Assembly: GCA_014218235.1 (NCBI GenBank)
Contig: CM024753.1
Coordinates: forward strand, 179,962,348 to 180,026,347
Length of the DNA: 64,000 nt
Source of the DNA: Colocasia esculenta
Taxonomy: Eukaryota > Streptophyta > Magnoliopsida > Alismatales > Araceae
Direction: 5' to 3'
Below are positions 11,301-22,013 of the stretch, piece after piece. A model generated the notes under the pieces. The model saw only the letters and a list, made by a program, of their open reading frames with translations, was not told the DNA's origin and ran no database searches. The translations under genes and the position numbers were made by a program. How positions within the stretch are numbered: the stretch's first letter is position 1; every line of letters begins with the position of its first letter.

Positions 11301-14300
11301 CCATGTATACATGATAAAAATTATATATTACCAAGTTCAAGGTTCATTTTCATTACCAACAAGTTAAACAATGGCAGCTGATCTGAATGCAAAATGCCTT
11401 AAACCGAAGGAAATCAAAGTAAATGTAGAAGAAATACATAGAGCTCCATATGTTTAGATAAGGGAGTTTGCTTCATAATACATATCCAATAATATCAGAG
11501 TGGTCGTCGCTTAGCATGTCTCCTACCAGGTGCGTAGGAAGGTTGGGAATACCCAGGGTCAATAACTTGGGTGTTTATGAACAACACACGTGTATGTGTG
11601 TTGTGTAGGTGTCTATTAGATCTAACCAGTTTAGATGAAAATATTCTAAAACTATAAATAAGCTAGAACTTATTTAACATTTTTTCTCTTAAACATAGTT
11701 TCAAATGTTTGACAAGTAATGGAGAAAGATGGAAGTTACAGCTTGGTTAACGAGTGTATTCCTTATAACCTATATGCCACACAATGACTGATTGACCAAC
11801 AAAAGCATGCAGCTATAAAATGTAACAAAAAGATAAATGAAAGATAGCAGGTTAGGTGTATACTTATTATATGCATGGATAAGTATTGGATAACAGAGAG
11901 AATGAAGTCCTCTTTGTCACTTGAACCAAAGTAGAGATATTCATTCTCAAGCACAGGCACTGAAGATGCAACATGATCATACAAGGTAAAGGGAGTATCT
12001 GCGGTATAAGTTCAGTTCTCAATGTTATAAAGAAAAAAAGACTAACTATTTCAAGGGACATAACCTGAGACAGCTGTGAAGCAGTTCTGTCATGCTTGAA
12101 GTCTCCTTTTAGAATATTTGCCCAGTTTCCTTCACCACACTTATCAACAGCAGCTATAAGCTCCATATCTTCTTCCTTTGTCCACAATTTTCTTTTCTTT
12201 TTCACAGTTCCACCTGCATTTGCAGATCCATTCCCATTCAACACTTCTGCAGAAGGTGCAGGTGCCTGCTGCTGCTTCTGGAGAGAAACTGGGATTGCAG
12301 TAGTTGCCCCACGATTTGTACGTGCCAATTGTTTATCAAATATAGTGCATGACATTTGCCCATTAGTTGTGTTTGTACTCGATGGCACTTCAACAGATGG
12401 ACGATTTGACCCAGTTTCATTTGGCAAGCCAGATGAGATCAAGATCTGAACATAACCATTTCAAAAAGCATTCTGTGAGAAATGCCAGCTTAAAATTTAT
12501 GTAGACATCAGGATTCAGCAATTTTGGAAGCAAACCTAGTATTAAAAACCATCCTTTTATACAAGTTGATTCTCATGCAAATGCTCCAAAAGACCCAACT
12601 GTAATAGGATGTTCCTCCCTTTTTTTTTTGTTCAGGCTTGTCACCATCACAATCTATTGAACTGTCCCATTCTTCACCATTAATGAACACCTTCATGGCA
12701 CTTGGGGTGAGAAAGATGGTTAGGCACTTCAAGGGAGATGAGATCATGAGATCACAATATCAAATCACACCATAGGCATACTTGCAGGGCATGTCACATG
12801 GGGTTCACATGGGTTCTGACCTCACAGCATGGATGGCATAGTCAGATCGGGGTGCTGGGTCAGACCCAGTCGACCCCGATCCGAGTCGGGTCGGGTCAGA
12901 GGATCCGCCCGACTCCATGGGAGTCTGGCCGATCTAGGATCGGCCAGGTTAAAAATTAAAGAAAATTTGTGAAAATTGAAGAAAAAATCAGGAAAAATCA
13001 GAGAAAATTCTTTAAAAACATATAAAAATTGCACATTTTGGGTATATCCATAGTCTAGTTGCACACATGTTGATATTAGAATTCAGAGCAACGATAATTA
13101 TGATACCTTATTTACCTGAACATCATTTAAGTAAATATTAATTTACTTAAGATATTACATGTAAATAAGGAAGTACCCCCAATTTAAATCTAATAAAAAT
13201 ATCAAAAAAATCATATCTCTTACAAATAAAAAGTCAACTCTCTCATCCAAGAAGAAAACCGCGATTTCGGTGGTTCCATCAAAATAGAGACTTTCTAATC
13301 TTTCATAATTTGACATATCTAAAAATTTCATAATTCAACTAAACCCAATAGAATATTAAAAATCTAAAGTCCGGTAAAAAAAATCAAACGTACATATGAC
13401 TTCTCCGAGGGAGCCACTCTCCTACTGAGAACACTTCTTGAGACCTCTCAGGATTTGGTCAAACCTAAACTATCATCAACCAAACTCATGAGAATTGTCA
13501 CTTTCTAGTTTCTTTTCAATTAAAAGGTGAAAAATCTCATGAGTTTAGGTGATGATAGCTTAGGTTTGACCAAATCCTAAGAGGTCTCAAGCAGACTAAG
13601 TGTTGTCAATAGGAGACTGACTCCCTTGGAGAAGTCATATGCACGTTTGACTTTTTTTACCGGATTTTAGATTTTTAGTATTCTACTTGGTTTATTTGAA
13701 TTATGAAATTTTTAGATATGTCAAATTATGAAAGATTAGAAAGTCGTTATTTTGATGGAACTACCGAAATCGCGATTTTCTTCTTGGATGGGAGAGTTGA
13801 CTTTTTATTTGTAAGAGATATGATTTTTTTGATATTTTTATTGGATTCAAATGGGAGGTACTTCCTTATTTATATGTAATATCTTAAGTAAATAAAATTA
13901 CAAATATAACATTTACTTAAATGATGTTCAGGTAAATAAGGTAAGTGGAGGGGATCAAACGTAGTTAAGGTAAGCTGAGGGAATCGGCCTACATCAGATG
14001 GAATCGGGGTGGAGCGCTCAGAGTCGGACTTAGTCGACCCGACTCCACCTGATTCTGGTCGATCCACCCCGATTCCACCTTATACCTGTGGGTGGGTGGT
14101 TGTTCCCCCAGGTCGCCATAGGCCGATTCCGCTCCGAGTCGGCTGACTCCGCTTTGAGTCAGCCGATTTTGCCATCCATGCCTCACAGACTTCACCAACC
14201 CACCGCTACATGAGAGATGTTTGTCCTCATGAAAGGCTACCTTGGATTAGCTGAAGAATTGGCCGGCCCAAGTCCGATCAGCTGATCCTCGGGTAAAAGA

Positions 14301-17300
14301 AATAATTCTTAAAATAAATAAAATCCCAAAAAAGTACAAAAGAGGGGGACCAATGAAAGCAGAAAAAAGAGGCGACTGCGACAGGCAGGCACAATAACGG
14401 CTGCAGGGGGGAGACTGAAGAAGAAAAAGATTAGGGGGGAGGGGTCCATCAAGGAAGAGGTTAGGAGGGAGGGGGCTTCTTTTTTCATTTTTTATTTGAA
14501 ACTTCCACGATCCAGCCAGAATTTTTCGATCCCGCCAACCCGTACCACCTCAGACTCAGGTCTCCATGTGATGATCCCAAGCCGAAATGGTCAATTCTGC
14601 CTTCCATGTTTGGCCTCCATGCCTTGAGCTACTGGTGATTCAAGCTTGAACCTAGGCAGTGTGGGTTTACCCTTTACTATTGGTATTCAAAATTATAAAA
14701 AAAAAAAACAGCATTTCTAATTAATAGATATATATATATATATAACACCAAAAGGCAAATACCTGACAAAGATTCATTGTCTTATTGTAAGCATAACACA
14801 TTGAGAGAGCAACGATATTTCATTGTTGCTTGTTTTTCCTCCATAATGCATATATAGTCAAATATTAAGATGTTATGTCCATAGAACTATTTTTCAAATC
14901 AAGCATTGCAGAAAATTTATTTAAAAACATTAAAGATGATGAAAAAATATTAACTGCTTTAATTGTGAATTGTCTGCCATGACACTTGGGCTCCCAGAGT
15001 AGGTAGTATGGGATCCATTCCCTTGCCCACCTAGCCAATCTTAAACATTGCAACAAAAAAATAATCTGCCAAAAAAGGAAAAGCACACCCTAATGACTTA
15101 ATTGATGCGAGCTATTTTTACAGGAAAACTGAGGCTTATCCAACCTTCACACAGGCTGCTGCCTCTGATGATGTTTCACAACTGACAGCAGGAAAAGGCT
15201 CCAACTCAAATTCCAAGTCACTATCATCATCCTGCAGGAAAGAGTTGAATACTTCAGTTAGTGGTTAATCTCAAACCCATATGTAAGATAACAAGTTGTT
15301 GTAAGTTGTAACCTATAGAAAAGGCATACGAGATATTCATCTGCATCCCACATTGAAGATAAATCGAACAACATGTCATCAAAATTTCAAGCTTGGACCT
15401 TGTCAGAAAATGGCAGGGGAAGGTAAAAAAACACTGCAATTCAATGTAATAATTTTCCATTTCCAAAAGATGAAAACCATATATGCAGTCATAGAATGAA
15501 ATAAGATTTTAACAGACTTTGACGATTGGATATAGAGGCCAGAAAAAACACTTGAGAAAAGTAGATAATCTCATAGCCGCTTTAGAAAAGAACAATCTTC
15601 TTATAGAAAGTAACCAATTAGTTAATAGTGGTTTTTCAATATGTGGTCAACAAAGAGAAATCTCAAACTTGAAAAGAAGAACAAGATCATCGGACAATTG
15701 TAGTTGCTAAAGTCTCGAAAATCCATAACCTTACAAAATATTTTAAAAACAATAATGTTTAATAAATAATACACAAACTGAGAAAATAAACTGACCAATG
15801 GTTCTGCATCAGCCTCTAGCTTTTCTAACAATGGATCTCGATATGCTAGATGCCGCCATAGCATCTGATATTCCCTTGCACTTGAAATCCCAGTACTACT
15901 TCTCTTCACAAGTGCATTCCAATCAATTTTCACGCCAGCAAACTGAGCAACCTCTTTCAGAAGATTAAGAATTGCCATTGGTGAGTACCTGTCAAGGAAT
16001 ACAGCAAAGTTTAACAGTAAGATCAGTGTTTTTCTCTTTTTTTTTTTTTTTTGAACGTGGATAGTACCACTGGTATTATAAAAAGAAAAAGCTGTACAAG
16101 GAGAAAAGGGGGAAGAACAACAGTAAGATTAGTTACCAAACAGCTTCGAGACAGCAATCACTAACTTCAGTGGGGTTACAAGTGTCAACAATGAACCACA
16201 TTAACATAAAAGCCTTTTCCTAAATTCAGAAGATAAGTGCAGGAAAACAGGAAAGTGTTGGCTAAAACAAGAATATGTCATCATGAAACTGTAAGTACAC
16301 ACAGAGAGAGACAGATGAAAATAAAATTATTTAAGAAATATGGGACTGCAGATTGGTCATGCATGCAGTCAACGAAGATGGATGTACATTTTCCCACTTA
16401 TACAACAACATGTTTGCATTAGATCGCCACATGTAAAGACCTTGATAATTAGAATGGATAGGAGAAATCAACTGGAAAAAGCTAAAAGTTTAAAGGTTGA
16501 GGATTCAATCATATATTTTAACTACAATCATTCTCTTACAGTTGCATCAAGCTTTAACTCAGACAAGCATGGATATTAGCATAACACTGTCAAAGATGAT
16601 CAGTTTATGGATACTGCCTAGGCAGCGATGATTTGTTCATTTGCAGTTTGCACATTGCTATGCCATTTTAAAAAAGGAGAGAGAGTAATGTCTTTAAATT
16701 TTTTAGGCTCAAGAGGATCCACCCACTTAACCAAGATCACGGTTGGGGCACCAAAAAGGAAGGAGGGAACTATCACTGCCTAAATTGAAGAAGAATTCAG
16801 GAAGAGGTATACCCAATGTACTAAAAAGACATGATTGGACCAACATCCACAACATCTGGACCATACGAGATGTTTGCTTGCCAGTTTTTGTTTTAGACTG
16901 GAAATAGAGATAAAGTATTATGCATGGCTTGCTGGAGCGGTGAATCGGACCGAATCGGGTTCTCCCTGATTCGGTTCGATTTGCATGGAATCGGACCGAT
17001 TCGCATAGGATTATATATATATATAGATATGTGTATATTACCCATGGGGGAACACAGTTTCTTCTTTATATTTATTTACCTGAATATCGTTTAAGTAAAT
17101 GAAACTATTTCATTTACTTAAGATATTACATGTAAATAAGGAAGTACCCCCATTTGAATCCAATAAAAATATCAAAAAAATCATATCTATTACCAATAAA
17201 AAGTCAACTCTCCCATCGAAGAAGAAAATCGCGATTTCGGTGATTTTAGCAAAATGTTAACTTTAAAATCTCTCATAATTTGACCTATCTAAAATTTGAT

Positions 17301-18863
17301 AATTCAAATAAACCATATGGAACACTAAAAATCCAAAGTCCAGTAAAAAAAAGTCAACACTTTTTTCAATAGGAGAGCGGCTGACTTTTTTCAGTAGGAA
17401 AGCGGCTCCCTTGAAGAAGTCACATGTACGTTTGACTTTTTTTACCAAACTTTGAATTTTTAGTGTTCCATATGGTTTTATTTGAATTATCAAATTTTTA
17501 GATAGGTCAAATTATGAGAGATTAGAAAGCTAACATTTCGCTAAAATCACCGAAATCGTAATTTTCTTCTTCGATGGGAGAGTTGACTTTTTATTAGTAA
17601 GAGATATGATTTGTTTATATTTTTATTGGATTCAAATGGGGGTACTTCTTTATTTACATGTAATATCTTAAGTAAATGAAACTATAAATACTAAGAGGTA
17701 TGTATGTATGTACTCATGCGAATCAGATCGGATCACCCGAATCACGGATCGGATCTCCCTTGATCCGATCCGATTCGCCTTGCAAAACCCTGGTATTATG
17801 ATGTAATCAATAAAATTCAACCTTGCATATGGCTTACAGGCTGAGACACTTGAATTTTTTGTTTAGTTACAGTGGTGTACTTATCTGAGACAAAAACCGG
17901 ACCTCTCTGACATTCAGCTCCATATATAACTAAGAAACTTTTAGATGAAGGTGAACGCAACCAAAGACTGTCACACTATGCCTTAAGTAATGGGTTTCCG
18001 AAAGAGGGAAATTTTAGTCAGTCTCCCAATCTTAGGATAACCCAGTTGGCACCGGCTAGAAAGGGGGTAGGGAGTGATCTCCTAGGCCTCTTTAGTAATG
18101 GGTTAGACTAAAGTTAACTCAGAGTTAACTCAAAACTAACTCAAAAAGTAGTTTGGAAAGGTTACAAAGTTAGCTCAAGTGGGTTAGACTAAAGGTGGGT
18201 CAAATGTGAGTTAACTCACAATTTTCCAACCCACCTCTGGAGGTGGCTTGGAGTTAATCTATTGAGTTAACTATCTTTTTGCCCTCACGGTACACAACAT
18301 TAATTGCTATTTTTTCTTTTCCCAACATAGGTTAACTCACTTTTTCTTACCAAAGTACATTTGAGAAAAATAAGTTAACTCACTATAGTCAAATGAGTTA
18401 ACTTAGTTGCAAACAAAATAAAAGTGAGTTAAAAGTGGGATAACTTTAGCTCTGAGTTAAAATTAATTTTAACCCACCCATTTCCAAAGAGGCCTGTGTT
18501 TGGATGGGTTTCCGACTGTTCCCTCACAGAACAGGAAAATGACTTATTTACGTGCTCTCCATAAACCCCACGATCTCTTCTTTTCTTTTTTCTTGTTTTG
18601 AAGACCTTCCTTTTAATATTCGCTCTCCGATAGACTCGCTAGCCCCATAACACGGACGGCATCACAAGATGCCCTACCTCTAAGCAGCTAGCCTAGTTTT
18701 CATTGATTACACGATCAAAGAACACAAAAACTCCCCTAAATAGGATCATCGACTTTGCATAAAAGAACAATTACGTGTAAGGGAAAAGGAGACGATACTT
18801 GTTCAAGAGCAAAAGCACGTCTTCTTCGCAGATCGAACCCTTCCTTTTCTTTGTCTCCGCCAT
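8374..18863 (-). CDS. DRMY1-like: DRMY1-like single-Myb/SANT domain nuclear protein, six exons
   Basis: Exons on the minus strand: 18799-18863, 15796-15988, 15145-15231, 12065-12445, 9851-10019, 8374-9419 (1941 nt, 646 residues plus TAG). All introns are GT-AG and every junction keeps frame. Residues 1-115 hold a conserved N-terminal block (S-I-C-E-E-D-V near the start; T-G-I-S-S-A-R-E-Y-Q-M-L-W-R-H-L-A-Y-R-D) and an acidic DDDSDLEFELE stretch. A basic KKKRK precedes one Myb/SANT repeat at about 197-252 with Trp203, Trp223 and Trp244. Intron 4 splits its third helix. The rest is Ser/Thr/Pro/Asn-rich and probably disordered. The domain order resembles Arabidopsis DRMY1 and its paralogue, Myb-like regulators of growth; that family call is from memory. 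The start was chosen for MAETKKRKG and good splice phase. Introns 2 (564 bp) and 5 (431 bp) hold nothing recognised. Confidence 0.85.
10020..12064 (-). other. Intron 4 of the DRMY1-like gene
   Basis: A two-kilobase intron with a GT donor at 12064 and an AG acceptor at 10020. I found no element ends, long inverted repeats or coding signal inside it. Short frames here are chance. Confidence 0.7.
12828..14180. mobile_element. hAT-like non-autonomous element in intron 3
   Basis: Terminal inverted repeats CATGGATGGCA at both ends and an exact 8-bp direct repeat CCTCACAG (12820-12827, 14181-14188) define a 1353-bp hAT-type insertion. The outer parts are rich in GATCGG/GAGTCGG motifs in both orientations. 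The core is a long inverted repeat (13106-13941). No transposase is encoded, so mobilisation would have depended on another copy. Confidence 0.85.
13106..13941. repeat. Long inverted repeat (about 400-bp arms)
   Basis: The left arm starts CCTTATTTACCTGAACATC and the right arm ends with its complement. Matching blocks run inward through GTACTTCC, AAAAAGTCAACTC, ATCGCG-type, TTTGACTTTTTTTACCGG-like and CTCATGAGTTT segments to a small loop near 13525. The same foldback, diverged, lies in intron 1 (17071-17690). Confidence 0.85.
14189..15144 (-). other. Remainder of intron 3
   Basis: Purine-rich and AT-rich sequence with a short TA run near 14730. A stretch at 14500-14640 mentions CGATCC/CATGCC-like phrases reminiscent of the neighbouring hAT element but without clear ends. 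Confidence 0.5.
16035..16120. repeat. Possible retroposon tail with long T run
   Basis: A run of about 18 T followed by GAACGTGGATAGTACCACTG and a GTACAAG phrase looks like the 3' tail of a short retroposon on the minus strand. No head or target duplication was found, so this is tentative. Confidence 0.3.
16923..17792. mobile_element. hAT-like non-autonomous element in intron 1
   Basis: Ends CATGGCTTGC and (inverted) CAGGGTTTTGC are flanked by the exact octamer GTATTATG on both sides (16915-16922, 17793-17800). The outer arms carry many ATCGGATC/GATCCGAT motifs. The core is a foldback of the same family as in intron 3. At 870 bp it is non-coding. Confidence 0.85.
17071..17690. repeat. Long inverted repeat, copy 2 (about 300-bp arms)
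   Basis: The left arm from TATTTACCTGAATATCG and the right arm ending near AGTAAATGAAACTATAAAT are complementary, with shared blocks GTACCCCCATTTGAATCC, AAAAAGTCAACTCTCCC and CGATTTCGGTGATTTTAGC. A 30-base spacer near 17370 repeats GGAGAGCGGCT-like sequence. It is recognisably the same foldback as 13106-13941 but shorter at both ends. Confidence 0.8.
18085..18494. mobile_element. Tourist-like MITE, copy 2, in intron 1
   Basis: Ends GGCCTCTTTAGTAATGGG and (inverted) GGCCTCTTTGGAAATGGG match at 16 of 18 bases. The interior aligns by eye with 5578-6041 in the same orientation, through GAGTTAACTCACAATTTTCC and GGTACA(C/G)AACATTAATTGCTA. The three-base flanks differ (CTA and TGT), so no target duplication is claimed. 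Confidence 0.75.
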
Positions 18864-19475
18864 CGCTAACGAGCGGCAACGCCCAGGGAACGAGATCGTT
18901 GCACCAGAATGCCAACCCTGATCCTTCCCCAGTACGGCTGATCGGTGCACCCGAAAACAATTCTCACGCCACCCCTCTGAAGAAAAGGAATCAAAAGTAA
19001 GTGGGAGGAGAAAGACAATCACTTTCCTCTTTCCCTCCTATCCTCCTATTCTCCCCAGCAGAACTCTCAACGATGATCAGAAAAGCTTGAGAAAGGAGGC
19101 CATCAACACACAATGTGGGGAAACAGAAGGCTCGGCAAAAGGGGCCCAAGCAGGGGGAAGGAGTCGGATAAGGAGAATAGGGTAGAAGAGACGGCAGCGG
19201 AGCAAGAACCATGCAACGGCGAGAAGGCATCGGAAGGAGGGCCAGTGCAGGGAAATTGTCACCTGAGAAGCCGAGACCAAGAGACGGAGGCTCGCCTCTC
19301 CGCGTGAGAGAATGGGGGTTCACCGCCGCCCGCCGGAGGCAAGGGGCGAGGGGAAGCCTGGGCCGTCGAGAGAGGGTCACTGCCACCAGGAGGTCGCCGA
19401 AGCCAAGGGAGAGAGGAGGAAGGGAAGAGTGTGGAGAGTCGGGGAGAGAGGGTTTTGCACGGACAGCGCGTTAGC
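18864..19475 (-). promoter_or_regulatory. Putative 5' UTR and core promoter of the DRMY1-like gene
   Basis: Upstream of the chosen ATG the minus strand is C/T-rich (CTCTCTCC, CTTCCC) and more GC-rich than the surroundings, typical of plant 5' leaders and TATA-less promoters. A CAG/GTGACA junction near 19258 could be a leader-intron donor, but I cannot prove splicing. Short frames here on both strands are not supported as genes. Transcription start is unknown. Confidence 0.45.
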
Positions 19476-19654
19476 GCGTTAGGGCTCTAACGTCCGAACA
19501 TGTGACGGACGAGGTAGCGAGCGGAAAGAAGGCGTCGTCTGATGTTCACAAAGACTTCTATTTTAAGACCGTCTTTGTAAGAAATATTTATTTTACTTGC
19601 AAAAGTTTAATAAATATATTATTGATAATTTTTAAATAATTATATTTTAAAAAT

Positions 19655-19915
19655 ATTTACACAAATATTCTCAATTTTAATATATTTATAAATCTATGTC
19701 TCTCACTTAGTGTAACTTATATATTTTTTCTACCGCTTATTTAATGTAACTTACACACAGAAAGTGTGCAAGTTACACCAAATTAGTGTAAATTATAGAG
19801 AAAAATATAAGCTATAGAGAAAGTGTGTAAGTTACACTGAATGAATGTAAGTGGGAGACAAATTTGTAAATATGTTAGAATTGAGTATATTTATGTAAAT
19901 ATTTTTTAAGAAAAA
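19655..19915. mobile_element. Small palindromic MITE
   Basis: AATATTTACACAAATATTCTC on the left is mirrored by the complement of GAGTATATTTATGTAAATATT on the right. Inner blocks GTCTC(T/C)CACTTA and AGTGTAACTTA also pair. The unit of about 260 bp folds on itself and has no coding frame. It abuts the left foldback arm and may be part of it. Confidence 0.6.
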
Positions 19916-20129
19916 TTAATTAGAAATCTTTGTCAGAGAATTTGACTTAATTTATAATCTCTATCAAAAGACCATAAATTACATAGTCATTTTTTTGTGT
20001 TGTTTAATTTCTAGTCCTTACTTTTAGTTTCTCATCATTTATGAGTCTTGAGATGAGTCGTCCTTTTAACATCAACTTTTTTTCTATTTTACCTTTTCTT
20101 CTTCTAGTCTTTTCCTATGTAGACTTATA

Positions 20130-20575
20130 TTCATTACAGTAAGTGTACATATCGCTTATAGTACGCTTTGATATCACTTACATTAAGTATATATATCACT
20201 TACAGTAAGTCTTCATATCATTTATAAGAAATCTTTGATATCACTTACAATAAATCTTCATACCACTTACAGTAAGTATTTGATATCACTTATAGTAAAT
20301 CTTCATATCACTTACAGTAAGCCTTTGATATCACTTACAGTAAGTCTTCATATCACTTACAGTAAGTCTTCATATCATTTATAGGAAATCTTTGATATCA
20401 CTTACAATAAGTCTTCATACCACTTACAGTAAGTATTTGATATCACTTATAGTAAATCTTTATATCACTTACAGTAAGCCTTTGATATCACTTATACATG
20501 TAAGCCTTTGATATCACTTACAGTAAGCCTTCATATCACTTACAATAAGTATGGGTATCAGTTACAACCTACAGC
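20130..20575. repeat. 23-24-bp tandem repeat array, left arm
   Basis: Units of the type TTGATATCACTTACAGTAAG, alternating with CTTCATATCACTTACAGTAAG, recur about 18 times with mild variation. Spacing is regular at about 23 bases. ACTTACAGTAAGT is itself palindromic. Confidence 0.85.
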
Positions 20576-20610
20576 TATAAGTTTTTAGAAAAAAAAAATT
20601 CTATTTATTT

Positions 20611-20687
20611 GTGAGTGCTAGGATTTGAACCCAGGTCTCCACAAACTCAACATGGAATACCCTTACCACTAAACTACAACCACACTT
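20611..20687 (-). ncRNA. tRNA-like segment (SINE-head-like), left arm
   Basis: On the minus strand, GTAGTTTAGTGGTAAGGG resembles an A box, and GGGTTCAAATCC is a canonical B box about 35 bases later. The 3' end GCACTCACA can partly pair with the 5' GTGTGGT. It is too irregular to be called a functional tRNA and reads better as tRNA-derived sequence carried in the foldback arm. Confidence 0.5.
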
Positions 20688-21179
20688 GTGTTACAATATA
20701 ACATCTATTATACTTCACTAAGTATTGATATCACTTACAGTAAACATACACATCATTTTTAGTAAGTCTTGACATCACTTAGAGTATACGTTAAACTCAA
20801 TTATAATAAACGTTATTCTCTATTACAATATGTGTTTATTCTTTATTATAGTCTTACAGTAAATATTATTCTTCTATTATAGTATATATTAAGTTCTGTT
20901 ACAGTCAATATCATTCCCTGTTATAATATATATTAATTTCTATTACAGAATAACATAAGTTAATGTATATTATTATGTAGGTTAAGGTATATTGTAATAG
21001 AGCTTAATACACATTAACCATTAATAACATGTATTAACATACATATATTAACCAACATTAATAGCATACATTAACCTATATACATTAACCTACATTAATA
21101 ACGTACATTAACATACATCATGTTAATGTACGTTATTAATGTAGGTTAATGTATATTAGGTCATGTTATTAATACATAT

Positions 21180-21980
21180 TGTAGAGGCTATTTCTAGCCT
21201 CCTGGGCCTGTAAAGCCCATCACAATCCTTCGGGGCGGATCGCCTTTCCCTGAGCACCGCGTGTCCTCAGGAACAGCCAGAGGGTCCTAAACTCGTCCTC
21301 TACGCCCCAACATTCACAGGATCCTGAGGGTGATCTCCGGACACCCCTCAACCTGTTCGGTTCAGGTCCCAGCCTACCGAACAGGCTCTGCCCAGAGTCT
21401 GCCATGGTTCCACTAGCATATACTGCGTCCGGACACCAGCCCCCGAACAGCCGACATTGGCTACCGAACAATAGCCTTAGCCTTTCGGGCGGGCTACCTG
21501 TTCGGTATTTTCCACCAGGAAGATTCCAAGCAGCCCCATCGCGTCCATGTGACGGTTATAGTGGCTGCACGACTGGCGCCCCACGTTCCAGGGGGCATTA
21601 ACCGCAGGGCCCCTCAACGGGCGCCTCAACGAGTAACTCCCCGTCAAGGGCGCTAACCGGCGCACCCTTTCCGGCGTTGTCTAGGGACGTTCCGTCCCTC
21701 TCCCTCAGCACTCCTGCCTATAAAAGGCTCAGGTAAGTCTCCATGCAGAGGTACGTGATCTTACACACTGCCCTCGCACAATACACACGAGAACCCCCGT
21801 TCCTTCAAGCTTCTCCAGTTCCGCACTGACTTAAGCATCGGAGGGTTCTCCCCGGTTCTTCAACCGGGCCCTCCTGATCTGGTTCTGGTTTTGCAGGCGC
21901 CTGTCCGCACCGGCGATCGTCTTCCCTCTTCCAAGTGGAGACCCGCTTGGCTCTGGCCCAAGCAGGAAAACACCCTCACA
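21180..21980 (+). mobile_element. 5' LTR of Tat element 1
   Basis: 801 bp, from TGTAGAGGC to CCCTCACA. It is closely similar to 31041-31829. It carries the CTGCCTATAAAAGGCTC promoter box and GAACCCCCGTTCCTTCAAGC-type R/U5 sequence shared with its partner. Confidence 0.92.
21719..21726 (+). promoter_or_regulatory. TATA box of element 1 5' LTR
   Basis: TATAAAAG in the context CCTGCC-TATAAAAG-GCTCAGG. The same sequence is at 31579-31586 in the 3' LTR and, inverted, at 55948-55955 in element 2, which supports it as the LTR core promoter. Confidence 0.75.
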
Positions 21981-21982
21981 CT

Positions 21983-22003
21983 TTTGGCGCTGTCTGTGGG
22001 AAC
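21983..22003 (+). other. Primer binding site of element 1
   Basis: TTTGGCGCTGTCTGTGGGAA follows two bases after the LTR, in the position and with the TGGCGC(C/T) start usual for Tat-type primer sites. The cognate tRNA was not determined. Confidence 0.65.
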
Positions 22004-22013
22004 GACAACAGCC

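Larger units (their letters stand above)
19910..21174. repeat. Left arm of a large foldback element
   Basis: This arm is the inverted counterpart of 31835-32815. Matching landmarks, in order, are AATTAATTAGA, TTTATGAGTCTTG, the 23-24-bp GATATCACTTACAGTAAG array, a tRNA-like segment, and inner CATTAACCTACATTAATAAC motifs. Without the Tat insertion the two arms would meet almost directly, giving an element of about 2.3 kb. No transposase is present. The superfamily (classical foldback or non-autonomous long-TIR element) cannot be set by eye. Confidence 0.75.

Noticed and set aside
18991..19386. 131-codon minus-strand frame upstream of the DRMY1-like gene
   Set aside because: Pro/Leu/Arg-rich translation of a C/T-rich leader; the frame does not join exon 1 and has no conserved features.
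20130..20575. CRISPR-like look of the repeat array
   Set aside because: Units are head-to-tail with no unique spacers, mirrored in an inverted arm, and the genome is a plant's.
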